In this document: piece by piece, positions 6,004-13,282 of the stretch
Layout of the letters: every line of letters begins with the position of its first letter
How positions within the stretch are numbered: position 1 is the stretch's first letter
Assembly: GCA_030604165.1 (NCBI GenBank)
Contig: JAUVWK010000036.1
Span: 1 to 13,282 of the forward strand
Direction: 5' to 3'
DNA: 13,282 bases
From: Alphaproteobacteria bacterium
GTDB taxonomy: Bacteria > Pseudomonadota > Alphaproteobacteria > UBA828
The notes under the pieces: generated by a model
Databases searched by the model: none
Seen by the model: the letters and a program-made list of their open reading frames with translations, nothing else
Told to the model about the DNA's origin: nothing
Position numbers and translations under genes: made by a program

Positions 6004-8385
6004 TTATTCGGCCGCCGCCGCCTTGGCGGCTTGCATCGCGCGCCACACGACGTGCGGCGTCGCCGGCATGTCCAACTGTTCGATGCCGAGCGGCGCGAGT
6101 GCGTTGATCACGGCGTTGATCACCGCGGCCGTCGAGCCCGTCGCCCCGGCCTCGCCGCAGCCCTTGGCGCCGATCGGGTTGTGCGCGCACGGTATTTCGT
6201 TGTGCTCGACCGCGAATGTCGGCAGGTCGTCGGCCCGCGGCAAGGTGTAATCCATGTATGAGCCGGTGGTGAGCTGGCCGCTATCGCCGTCGTAGGTGCA
6301 GTTCTCCAGCAGGGCCTGACCGATGCCCTGCGTCACGCCGCCATGCACCTGGCCCGCCACGACCATCGGGTTGATCACGGTGCCGAAGTCGTCCACCGCG
6401 GTAAAGCTCACCACCGCCACCGCGCCGGTTTCCTCGTCGATCTCGACCTCGCAGATGAAGCAGCCGTTCGGATAGGTGAAGTTGGGGGGGTCGTAAAAGG
6501 CGGTTTCGTCGAGCCCCGGCTCCAGGCTGTCGAGCGGATAGTTGTGCGGCACATAGGCCGAGAGCGCGATATCGCCCAGCGTCAGGGTCTGATTGCTGGC
6601 GCTGTCGCTGAAGACGCCGTCGGCGAAGGCGATGTTGGCCTCCTCGGCCTCCAACATGTGGGCCGCGATCTTCTTGCCCTTGGCGATCACCTTGTCGCAG
6701 GCGACCATGATCGCGGAGCCGCCAACCGCGATCGAGCGCGAGCCGAAGGTGCCCATGCCGAAGGGAATCAGGTCGGTGTCGCCATGCACGATCTCGATGC
6801 TCTCGAGCGGCACGCCGAGCTGCTCGGAAACGACCTGGGCGAAGGTCGTCTCGTGGCCCTGGCCGTGGCTGTGCGAGCCGGTGAAGACCGTGACGGAGCC
6901 GGTCGGGTGCACCCGCACCTCGGCCGATTCGTAAAGCCCCGCGTGGGCGCCGAGCTTGCCGGCGAGATGCGAAGGCCCGAGGCCGGCGGCCTCGACATAG
7001 ACGGAAAGCCCGATGCCACGCAGCTTGCCCTGTTTGGCCGCGGCGGCGCGGCGCTGCTCGAAGCCGGCGTAATCGGCGGCCTTTAGGCAGGCGTCCATGT
7101 TGGCGGCGAAATCGCCACTGTCATATTCCAGTGCCATGGGCGTCATGTAAGGCATCGCCGAGCTCGGAATCAGGTTGCGGCGCCGAAGCTCCACCGGGTC
7201 GATGCCAAGCTCTCGCGCCGCCTTGTCGACGACGCGCTCGAGCTGGTAGTTGGCCTCGGCCCGGCCGGCCCCGCGATATGCATCGACCGGCACCGTATTG
7301 GTGAATACCGCCTTGATCTGCGCATAAACGGCTGGCGTGGTGTAGACGCCACCCAGCACGCTGGTGCAGAAAAACGACGGGACCGAGGTCGAGAAGGTCG
7401 ACAGATAGGCCCCCATGTTGGCCGTGATCCTGACCCGGAAACCGAGAAACTTGGCACCCCGGTCGAGCGCCAGCTCGGCGGTGGTCACGTGGTCGCGGCC
7501 ATGGGCGTCGCTGACGAACGCTTCCGAGCGTTCCGCCGTCCACTTCACCGGGCGCCCCACCTTTTTGGCCGCCCAGGTGACAATGGCCTCTTCGGCGTAG
7601 TGAAAGATTTTCGAGCCGAAGCCGCCGCCGACGTCGGGCGCCACCACACGCAGCTTGTGCTCCGCCAGGCCGAGCACGAACGGTCCCATCAGGAGCCGAA
7701 TCACGTGCGGGTTCTGCGAGGTGGTGTAGAGCGTGTGCTTGCCGTTGCCGGCGTCGTATTCGCCGATCGCGACGCGCGGCTCGATGGGGTTCGGGATGAT
7801 CCGGCTGTTGATCAGCTCCAGCGTGGTGACATGCGCGGCCTGCTTGAAGGCCGCGTCGGTCGCCGCCTCGTCGCCCCAGCCGCTGTCGTAACAGAGATTG
7901 TCGGGGATCTCGTCCCACACCTGCGGCGCCCCCGGCTTGTTGGCCGCCGCCGTCGCCGTCACCGCCGCCAGCGGCTCATAATCGATTGCCACCAGCTCGG
8001 CCGCGTCGCGCGCCAGGGCGCGGCTCTCGGCGATCACCAGCGCCACTTGGTCGCCGACATGACGCGCCTGATCGACGGCCAGCGGCGGGTGCGGCGGGGT
8101 CTTCATCGCCGAGCCGTCCCGGTTGGTGATGTCCCAGCCGCACGGCAGGCTGCCCACCTCGTCGGCCGCCATGTCGGCGCCGGTGAACACCGCCAACACG
8201 CCCTCGGCGGCGGCGGCCTTGGCGATATCGATCGACTTGATCTTGGCGTTCGCGTGCGGCGAACGGACGATCCAGGCGTGGCTCTGGCCCGGCCGGTCGA
8301 TGTCGTCGGTGAAGGTGCCGCGTCCGGTCAGGAAGCGGTCGTCCTCGACGCGCCGGACCGATGCACCAATGCCGTTGTCCGCCAT
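6004..8385 (-). CDS. coxL: xanthine-dehydrogenase-family molybdopterin subunit (CoxL-like, form II)
   Basis: This 793-residue catalytic subunit has the family's usual length. It carries the molybdenum-pyranopterin cofactor and hydroxylates or oxidises its substrate. GGGFGSK (253-259) and HSHGQGHET (505-513) are cofactor-binding segments. KGCGEAGATG (741-750) contains the conserved active-site Glu745. The diagnostic loop is AYRGAGR (369-375), the form II signature; the form I CO dehydrogenase loop AYxCSFR, with its copper-binding Cys, is absent. The true substrate is therefore unlikely to be inferable as CO. AGGAG 8 bases upstream supports the ATG. It starts four bases after the coxS stop. Confidence 0.93.
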   Translation of the reverse strand: MADNGIGASVRRVEDDRFLTGRGTFTDDIDRPGQSHAWIVRSPHANAKIKSIDIAKAAAAEGVLAVFTGADMAADEVGSLPCGWDITNRDGSAMKTPPHPPLAVDQARHVGDQVALVIAESRALARDAAELVAIDYEPLAAVTATAAANKPGAPQVWDEIPDNLCYDSGWGDEAATDAAFKQAAHVTTLELINSRIIPNPIEPRVAIGEYDAGNGKHTLYTTSQNPHVIRLLMGPFVLGLAEHKLRVVAPDVGGGFGSKIFHYAEEAIVTWAAKKVGRPVKWTAERSEAFVSDAHGRDHVTTAELALDRGAKFLGFRVRITANMGAYLSTFSTSVPSFFCTSVLGGVYTTPAVYAQIKAVFTNTVPVDAYRGAGRAEANYQLERVVDKAARELGIDPVELRRRNLIPSSAMPYMTPMALEYDSGDFAANMDACLKAADYAGFEQRRAAAAKQGKLRGIGLSVYVEAAGLGPSHLAGKLGAHAGLYESAEVRVHPTGSVTVFTGSHSHGQGHETTFAQVVSEQLGVPLESIEIVHGDTDLIPFGMGTFGSRSIAVGGSAIMVACDKVIAKGKKIAAHMLEAEEANIAFADGVFSDSASNQTLTLGDIALSAYVPHNYPLDSLEPGLDETAFYDPPNFTYPNGCFICEVEIDEETGAVAVVSFTAVDDFGTVINPMVVAGQVHGGVTQGIGQALLENCTYDGDSGQLTTGSYMDYTLPRADDLPTFAVEHNEIPCAHNPIGAKGCGEAGATGSTAAVINAVINALAPLGIEQLDMPATPHVVWRAMQAAKAAAAE

Positions 8386-8389
8386 CGGC

Positions 8390-8863
<474 letters not shown>

Positions 8864-8882
8864 GACACCTCCCTCGCTTGTG

Positions 8883-8903
8883 TTGTTCGTTCGTCCTTGT
8901 TCG
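8883..8903. repeat. spaced direct repeat in the coxS leader
   Basis: TTGTTCG occurs at 8883-8889 and again at 8897-8903, separated by TTCGTCC, so the region reads as three 7-base units. It lies about 20-40 bases upstream of the coxS start codon and could be an operator or a low-complexity leader. Nothing in the sequence proves binding. Confidence 0.4.
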
Positions 8904-8968
8904 CTTGAGACTACGGCATTGCGCGCCCGCCGCAAAGGTTGGCGCGGCTGTCCCACATCACCGCTCCT

Positions 8969-8989
8969 TGGTATAACACCGCGACGGTG
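8969..8989 (+). promoter_or_regulatory. candidate extended -10 promoter of mobB with following dyad
   Basis: TG (8969-8970), one base, then TATAAC (8972-8977) make an extended -10 element. No good -35 lies 17 bases upstream, which extended -10 promoters tolerate. CACCG-CGA-CGGTG (8977-8989), a short perfect dyad, overlaps the expected start point and could be an operator or leader hairpin. The mobB ATG is about 36 bases downstream of the -10. Confidence 0.4.
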
Positions 8990-9013
8990 GCGACTTAACC
9001 GGGATGGTATTGA

Positions 9014-9475
9014 ATGAAGACCTTCGGCGTGGTGGGCTGGAGCGGCAGCGGCAAGACGACTCTTCTGATCGAGCTTCTCCCCGAGCTGACCGGGCGGGGC
9101 TTGCGCATCTCCACGATCAAGCACACCCACCACGGTTTCACCATCGACCGGCCGGGCAAGGATTCGCACCGGCATCGGGAGGCCGGCGCCAAGGAGGTGG
9201 TGATCGCCTCGGCCTCGCGCTGGGCCATGATCCACGAGCTGCGCGGCGATCCCGAGCCGGACATGACGGCGCTGATCGCGCGCATGACGCCGGTCGAACT
9301 CGTGTTGGTCGAAGGTTTCAAGAGCCATCCGCACGATAAGCTGGAGGTCTATCGGCCCTCCCTCGGCAAGCCGCTGCTCTGCCGCGAAGACCCGACCGTC
9401 GTCGCCGTCGCCAGCGACGAGGCGGTGCCCGACCTGCCGGTGCCGTTCCACGCCAGTGGGAAAAGCTTTAATTAA
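9014..9475 (+). CDS. mobB: molybdopterin-guanine dinucleotide biosynthesis protein MobB
   Basis: This 153-residue cytoplasmic P-loop protein binds GTP and assists MobA in attaching GMP to molybdopterin. GWSGSGKTT (8-16) is the Walker A loop. TIKHTHHGF (34-42) is the MobB-typical strand, and VEGFK (99-103) carries the conserved acidic/GFK signature. The start ATG is preceded by a weak GGGATGG. It is divergent from coxSLM, with a 150-base shared region, and converges on tupA with only two bases between the stops. A Cox-type enzyme normally uses a cytosine dinucleotide cofactor, so MobB probably serves other Mo or W enzymes. No MobA lies in the window. Confidence 0.9.
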   Translation: MKTFGVVGWSGSGKTTLLIELLPELTGRGLRISTIKHTHHGFTIDRPGKDSHRHREAGAKEVVIASASRWAMIHELRGDPEPDMTALIARMTPVELVLVEGFKSHPHDKLEVYRPSLGKPLLCREDPTVVAVASDEAVPDLPVPFHASGKSFN

Positions 9476-9477
9476 GT

Positions 9478-10323
9478 TCAGGGCGGCGCGGCGTTGGGGG
9501 TGAAGGCCGGCTCGCCATTGATCCTGAATTCGGCGATCGCGGCCTGACCCTGGGGCGAGACGAGCCAATCGACAAAGCGCTGACCGAGCGCCGCCTTGAC
9601 GTGCGGGTGCTTCGCCGGGTTGACCAAGATCACGCCATAAGGGTTGAACAGGCGTTGGTCGCCGGCCACGAGGATCGTCAAGTCGGCCTTGTTGCGAAAG
9701 CCGAGCCAGGTGCCGCGGTCGGCGAGCGCGTAGGCGCTCATGGCGGCCGCCGTGTTGAGTGTCGCGCCCATGCCGGCGCCCGCCTCGCGGTACCAGCTGC
9801 CGGACACCGTACCGACCTCGATGCCGGCGGCGCGCCACAGCGCCAGCTCGCGCTTGTGGGTGCCGCTGTCGTCGCCGCGCGAGAGAAACGGAACCGCGGC
9901 CGCGGCCAGGCGCGCGAGCGCGGCCGGTGCGTCGGACATGCCGCCGATCCGCGCCGGATCGTCTGCCGGCCCGACCAGCACGAAGTCGTTATACATGACA
10001 TCGAGCCGCGCCACGCCATAGCCGTCGGCGACGAACTGCTGCTCCGACGGCTTGTGGTGCACCAACAGCACGTCCGCGTCGCCGTTGCGCGCGAGGCGGA
10101 TGGCCTGCCCCGTGCCGACGGCGAGCACGCGTACCGCGATGCCGGTCGCGTCTTCGAATCGCGGCAGCAGGTGATCGAACAGCCCGGAATTCTTGGTCGA
10201 GGTGGTCGAGGCGACGGTGATGAACGGATCGTCCGCCTGCGCCGCGCCGGATAGGACTAGGGCGAGACAAAGCCCGAGCCACACCGGCTTCGGCAGCATT
10301 CGGTTTATCCAAGGCCCGCTCAT
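9478..10323 (-). CDS. tupA: tungstate ABC transporter substrate-binding protein TupA
   Basis: This 281-residue periplasmic binding protein captures tungstate for the TupBC transporter. A signal peptide runs to about residue 30 with probable cleavage at AQA|DD. The mature N-terminus has ITVASTTSTKNSGL (35-48), the STTST segment (39-43) characteristic of TupA oxyanion binding. SRGDDSGTHKRE (148-159) is the other hallmark stretch, and FNPYGVILVNP (226-236) is also family-typical. The first ATG is used; a second at 10299 (MLPKPVW) gives a more standard signal peptide and could be the true start. It is last in the tup operon, seven bases after tupC, and its stop nearly abuts the convergent mobB stop. 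Confidence 0.9.
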   Translation of the reverse strand: MSGPWINRMLPKPVWLGLCLALVLSGAAQADDPFITVASTTSTKNSGLFDHLLPRFEDATGIAVRVLAVGTGQAIRLARNGDADVLLVHHKPSEQQFVADGYGVARLDVMYNDFVLVGPADDPARIGGMSDAPAALARLAAAAVPFLSRGDDSGTHKRELALWRAAGIEVGTVSGSWYREAGAGMGATLNTAAAMSAYALADRGTWLGFRNKADLTILVAGDQRLFNPYGVILVNPAKHPHVKAALGQRFVDWLVSPQGQAAIAEFRINGEPAFTPNAAPP

Positions 10324-10330
10324 GTCGGCG

Positions 10331-11083
10331 TCAGGGCGGCGTCAGCTCGCGCCGCTGCCACCACAACAGCTCGCCGCGCAGGAAGGCCTGGGCTAAGTCG
10401 TTGCGCGGCCCCGCGAAAAACGCCTCGGATGGGGCCATTTCCAGCAACCGGCCGCGGTGCAGAAACAGCACCTCGTCGGCGAGCCGTCGTGCCTGGCCGA
10501 GGTCGTGGGTGGTCATGATCACTTTGGTGCCGGCTCGATGGATGGCGTCGATCACTTCTTCTATGACATGGGTGGCGGACGGGTCCAGGCTCGCCGTCGG
10601 TTCGTCGAGGAACAACACCTGCGGGCGCAGCGCCCAGGAGCGCGCCAAGGCCAGCCGTTGCTGTTCGCCGATCGAAAGCACGCGGGCCTGATGGCGCGCG
10701 AAGCGGCTCAGGCCGGTCCGTTTCAGGGCGTCGCGGATCAAGGCCGGGCGCGCGCCGCGCGGCACCCGACGCAGCGACAGCGCGAAGTTGATGTTGGCGG
10801 CCACCGAGCGGCGCAGCATCACCGGGCGCTGAAACACCATGGCCTGATAGAACGAGGGCTCGCGCCCGGCGGCGCCGTGCCAAACGATGCTGCCCGCGCT
10901 CGGCGCCAGCAAGCCGTGGCAAAGCCGCAGCAGGAGGCTCTTACCGGCGCCGTTCGGGCCGATGATGACGCTGCGGGAATTGGCGCTGAAGGTGCAGGAC
11001 AGCTCCTTGATCAAAAGCTTGCGGCCGGCGCTGAAGCCTACCTGACGCAGCTCCAGGGGCAGGATGGAGCGCTCCGCCGTCAT
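10331..11083 (-). CDS. tupC: tungstate ABC transporter ATP-binding protein TupC
   Basis: This 250-residue cytoplasmic ATPase powers tungstate import. Walker A is GPNGAGKS (42-49), the Q-loop is VFQRP (83-87), the signature is LSIGEQQR (136-143), Walker B is VLFLDEP (156-162) and the switch histidine is His193 in TTHD. The signature has Ile where LSGGEQQR is usual; all catalytic residues are present. The start is the ATG overlapping the tupB stop (ATGA), implying coupled translation. The reading frame extends further upstream inside tupB, but that part has no ABC character. Molybdate/ModC-like ATPases are the alternative; the TupA and TupB partners favour tungstate. Confidence 0.9.
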   Translation of the reverse strand: MTAERSILPLELRQVGFSAGRKLLIKELSCTFSANSRSVIIGPNGAGKSLLLRLCHGLLAPSAGSIVWHGAAGREPSFYQAMVFQRPVMLRRSVAANINFALSLRRVPRGARPALIRDALKRTGLSRFARHQARVLSIGEQQRLALARSWALRPQVLFLDEPTASLDPSATHVIEEVIDAIHRAGTKVIMTTHDLGQARRLADEVLFLHRGRLLEMAPSEAFFAGPRNDLAQAFLRGELLWWQRRELTPP

Positions 11084-11787
11084 CGGGCTTGGCCTCGCTC
11101 GGCGGTGCCTTTGAGCACGAACGCGGCGCCGTTGACGGCGATCGAGAGCACGACGAGGATAATGCCGAGGCCGAGCGCCAGCGCCAGATCGCCCTTGCTC
11201 ACTTCGAGGGCGATCGCCGTGGTCATCACCCGCGTCACGTGGTCGATATTGCCGCCGACGATCATCACCGCGCCGACTTCCGCGCTGGCCCGGCCGAAAC
11301 CGGCCAGCACCGCCGTCAGCAGGCTGAAGCGGCCGTCCCACAAGAGGGTCGCGAGGGCGCGGCGCGGCTTGGCCCCGAGCGAGCGCAGCTGCTCCTCATA
11401 TTCCACCCAGAGGTCCTCGATCACCTGGCGGGTGAGCGCGGCGATAATCGGTGTCACCAGCAGGATCTGGGCGATCACCATGGCGGTGGGCGTGAACAAC
11501 AGGCCGAGCACACCGAACGGACCGGCGCGCGAAAGCAGCAGATAGACGATCAGGCCGACCACCACCGGGGGCAGGCCCATCAAGGCGTTGAGAATGACCG
11601 CGACGACCGTGCGGCCCGGAAACCGGAACAACGCCACCGCCGCGCCGATGGGCAGACCGATCAGCGCCGCCACGAAGACCGCGATGACACTCACCCGGAG
11701 CGACAGCAGCACGATCTCGCCCAGATCGCGGTCCAGGTGGATGACGAGCGAAAAGGCCGCCGCCAGCGCGGAGCCGAAGTCGGTCAT
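11080..11787 (-). CDS. tupB: tungstate ABC transporter permease TupB
   Basis: This 235-residue inner-membrane permease forms the tungstate channel. Hydrophobic segments lie at about 24-53, 60-85, 92-118, 152-177 and 198-225, consistent with five or so membrane helices. GLPPVVVGL (71-79) is a conserved feature. The cytoplasmic coupling loop is EEQLRSLGAKPRRAL (131-145), followed by GFGRASAEVGAVMIVGGNI (163-181), the TupB/ModB-type permease motif. The plain ATG has no strong ribosome-binding site. A 65-base gap separates it from the small gene upstream; it overlaps tupC by ATGA. Confidence 0.9.
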   Translation of the reverse strand: MTDFGSALAAAFSLVIHLDRDLGEIVLLSLRVSVIAVFVAALIGLPIGAAVALFRFPGRTVVAVILNALMGLPPVVVGLIVYLLLSRAGPFGVLGLLFTPTAMVIAQILLVTPIIAALTRQVIEDLWVEYEEQLRSLGAKPRRALATLLWDGRFSLLTAVLAGFGRASAEVGAVMIVGGNIDHVTRVMTTAIALEVSKGDLALALGLGIILVVLSIAVNGAAFVLKGTAERGQAR

Positions 11788-11852
11788 GTCGAGCTACCCG
11801 GTGGCGTATCGGGGCAGGGCCGCGTCTCCGCCGTTATCGAGTGTTCGGCGCG

Positions 11853-12140
11853 TCATCCACCGCCACGCTGGAAATAGCGCTCGAAACGCGTCAGCGCGGC
11901 CTGCGGTTCGTCGTAGCCGAAAAACGCCAGGCGCACCCGCGTGACCGGTATGGCCACCAGTGCGATGCGCCGCTCGGACTCGGCGGACAAGGTGATCTCC
12001 AGGCGCTGGCCGCCGTTTTCGTAGCGGATCGTCGAGCCTTCCACGCGGTAGTCCTCGGTGCCAAGCGCGCGCGGCAGGATCCGAAAAAAATCCCGGTGAC
12101 TAATCGCCATCTCTTTTTCGACGGTGAGGGTCTTGCTCAT
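11853..12140 (-). CDS. unrecognised 95-residue protein ending in Gly-Gly-Gly
   Basis: I cannot assign a characterised family. The protein is a compact, soluble alpha/beta-looking sequence without signal peptide or membrane segment. An N-terminal amphipathic stretch (about 13-27, SHRDFFRILPRAL) is followed by alternating strand-like segments (YRVEGSTIRYENG, RLEITLS, RIALVAIPVTRVRLAFFGY) and a C-terminal helix (about 78-91) that ends in RYFQRGGG. There is no cysteine or obvious metal site. Its ATG overlaps the moaD stop (ATGA), so it is cotranslated with the sulfur carrier, and tupB follows 65 bases later. The context suggests a role in tungsten-cofactor insertion, sulfur transfer or AOR assembly. 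A second Met (residue 11) is a less likely start. Confidence 0.75.
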   Translation of the reverse strand: MSKTLTVEKEMAISHRDFFRILPRALGTEDYRVEGSTIRYENGGQRLEITLSAESERRIALVAIPVTRVRLAFFGYDEPQAALTRFERYFQRGGG

Positions 12141-12397
12141 GCGTTGCCGCCGCCGGCGATCGGCGGCCACATGGCGAGGGTGTCGTTGTCGTTCAGAATG
12201 TGCGCCTCTCGCGCGCTGGGCTCCAGATAGACGCCGTTGACCAGCACCAGATGGCAATATTCGCGAGGTAGATTGAGCTGGCTCATGATGGCCGTTGGCG
12301 TCGCGCCTTCGTCCACCTCCAGCACCGCCTGGTTCTTGGACGCGCCCGGCGGCAGATATCGGCTCAACAGCGCAAAAAGCTTGACCGTGACCTTCAT
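12137..12397 (-). CDS. moaD: MoaD/ThiS-family sulfur-carrier protein
   Basis: This 86-residue beta-grasp (ubiquitin-like) protein is of the type thiocarboxylated at a C-terminal Gly-Gly and used to build the pyranopterin dithiolene of Mo/W cofactors. The N-terminal strand MKVTVKLFA, the central LVLVNGVYLEP and the C-terminal LNDNDTLAMWPPIAGGG are family-typical. Unusually, two residues (Asn-Ala) follow the glycines before the stop, whereas MoaD normally ends at Gly-Gly. I chose the ATG at 12397; an in-frame GTG at 12403 adds two residues. It lies within a few bases of the upstream oxidoreductase stop and overlaps the small gene downstream (ATGA). A paralogue dedicated to a tungsten enzyme is likely. 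Confidence 0.85.
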   Translation of the reverse strand: MKVTVKLFALLSRYLPPGASKNQAVLEVDEGATPTAIMSQLNLPREYCHLVLVNGVYLEPSAREAHILNDNDTLAMWPPIAGGGNA

Positions 12398-12406
12398 GGC
12401 CACCGG

Positions 12407-13282
12407 TCAGACTTGGCTGCGGGCGACGTACGCCTCCACGGCCCGATTCGGATCGGCGATCAGTTTCGCCTTCCAATCGCCGAGCGCGATCCGGGATTGG
12501 ATGAGCCCGCGCAACACGCCGACATGCGGGGTGGCGCCGATGCCGAGGGCGCCGACCAGGCGGTCGCCGTCGAATTCCAGCCGCAAATATTTGTAGCCGT
12601 CCTCGTCCACGACGGCGCCGCGATCGCCACCCTTGACGCCTTCCCAATTGCCGAAGGAACTCGACACCAGCCCGACGGTGGCGAGCACGTTCATGATCAG
12701 GCTGCCCTTGTAGCGCGCCGTCCGCCCCGCCATGTTGAGCGCCGCGATGCGGCCATGCTCCGCCGCGGTGGGTTGAATCGCGTGCACCGCCTGCCCGCCG
12801 GTAGAGAAGTCGGGCCCCTGGGCCACGTCGCCGGCGGCGAAGATGTTTTTCACGTTGCTTTGCAAATGCTCGTCCACGAGCACGCCCTGGTCGGTCTTCA
12901 CGCCGCTGCCTTCGAGGAAATCGACGTTGGGCTTGACGCCCGCGGCGATCACCACGAGATGCGCATTCAACGTCTCGCCGCCCTGCAGCACCACGGCCTT
13001 GTCGCCCGGGCCTTCGGTGGCGGCTTCGATCTTCGAGACCCGGCTGCCGGTCAGCACCCGAATGCCCTTGTTCTCGCACCAGCGCCGGATCATGCCGCCG
13101 CCGGTCTCGTCCATCATGCGCGGCAGCACGCGGCCTTCCATTTCAACCACGCTCAAGGCGGCGCCGCGCGAGGCCAGCGCCTCCATGATGATGCAGCCGA
13201 TGAAACCGGCGCCGATCAAAACCACGTTGGCGTCGGGCTTGGCCAACTTGGCGATCTCGCGGCAATCCGCCAGGGTCCAGCA
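12407..13282 (-). CDS. NAD(P)H/FAD-dependent oxidoreductase, N-terminus outside window (AorC-like)
   Basis: The visible 291 residues are the C-terminal part of a two-dinucleotide-fold flavoprotein. The frame stays open to the window's right edge, so the start and the first FAD-binding GxGxxG lie beyond it. The NAD(P)H-binding fold begins ANVVLIGAGFIG near the edge and continues with VVEMEGRVLPRMMD. VKNIFAAGDVAQG is the second FAD contact. The end of the chain (GALGIGATPHVGVLRGLIQSR) resembles nitrite-reductase/rubredoxin-reductase relatives. A TTG codon near the edge is not a plausible start because homology-like sequence precedes it. Genes of this type accompany bacterial AOR clusters, where AorC links the tungsten enzyme to NAD(H). 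It is first of the visible operon, three bases or so before moaD. Confidence 0.82.
   Translation of the reverse strand, partial: CWTLADCREIAKLAKPDANVVLIGAGFIGCIIMEALASRGAALSVVEMEGRVLPRMMDETGGGMIRRWCENKGIRVLTGSRVSKIEAATEGPGDKAVVLQGGETLNAHLVVIAAGVKPNVDFLEGSGVKTDQGVLVDEHLQSNVKNIFAAGDVAQGPDFSTGGQAVHAIQPTAAEHGRIAALNMAGRTARYKGSLIMNVLATVGLVSSSFGNWEGVKGGDRGAVVDEDGYKYLRLEFDGDRLVGALGIGATPHVGVLRGLIQSRIALGDWKAKLIADPNRAVEAYVARSQV

Noticed and set aside
5147..6250. A 367-codon rightward frame over coxM/coxL
   Set aside because: Arg/Gly/Ala-rich shadow of the coding strand, with no recognisable domain.
10457..11545. A 362-codon rightward frame over tupC/tupB
   Set aside because: It is antisense to genes with complete Walker and permease motifs; no independent start signal or family features.
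12407..13246. Full-length oxidoreductase starting at TTG 13246
   Set aside because: The frame is open to the window edge and residues before the TTG read as normal protein; the first FAD-binding motif is missing, so the gene is truncated by the window.

Overview
The window is GC-rich (roughly two-thirds G+C by eye) and densely packed, with short intergenic gaps and many overlapping start/stop codons. Codon usage, the style of the CoxSLM and MobB proteins and the gene density fit a proteobacterium, most likely an alphaproteobacterium. That placement is an inference from protein character, not a database result. No rRNA, tRNA, CRISPR array, transposase or integrase was seen.

Left block (1-5040) looks like tailoring of a glycan or other small metabolite. 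A 204-base leader, AT-rich at its start, carries a 10-bp tandem repeat and inverted repeats. It precedes a rightward pair: a sulfotransferase-like gene and a SAM methyltransferase joined by a TAATG overlap. Converging on it is a leftward three-gene set locked by ATGA and GTGA overlaps: a two-domain protein (ATP-grasp-N-terminus-like domain plus methyltransferase), a PaaK/CapK-like adenylate-forming ligase with an in-frame hexanucleotide repeat, and a PglD/NeuD-like left-handed beta-helix acyltransferase. The ligase and acyltransferase could make and then transfer an activated acyl group.

Middle block (5189-9475) is molybdenum hydroxylase. A leftward coxS-coxL-coxM operon encodes a xanthine-oxidase-family dehydrogenase. 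Its active-site loop AYRGAGR and S-L-M order mark it as a form II (CODH-like) enzyme, not proven CO dehydrogenase. Divergent from it, with a plausible extended -10 promoter, is mobB, a GTPase of molybdopterin-guanine-dinucleotide synthesis.

Right block (9478-13282, leftward) looks like support genes for a tungsten enzyme. In transcription order it has a pyridine-nucleotide/FAD oxidoreductase (start beyond the window), a MoaD/ThiS-like sulfur carrier, an unrecognised 95-residue protein, and the tungstate ABC transporter genes tupB, tupC and tupA. This set is what is expected beside an aldehyde:ferredoxin oxidoreductase (AOR) operon, so an AOR gene is predicted past the right edge. The most novel element is the small protein between moaD and tupB: it ends in Gly-Gly-Gly, while the MoaD-like protein beside it has two extra residues after its glycines.
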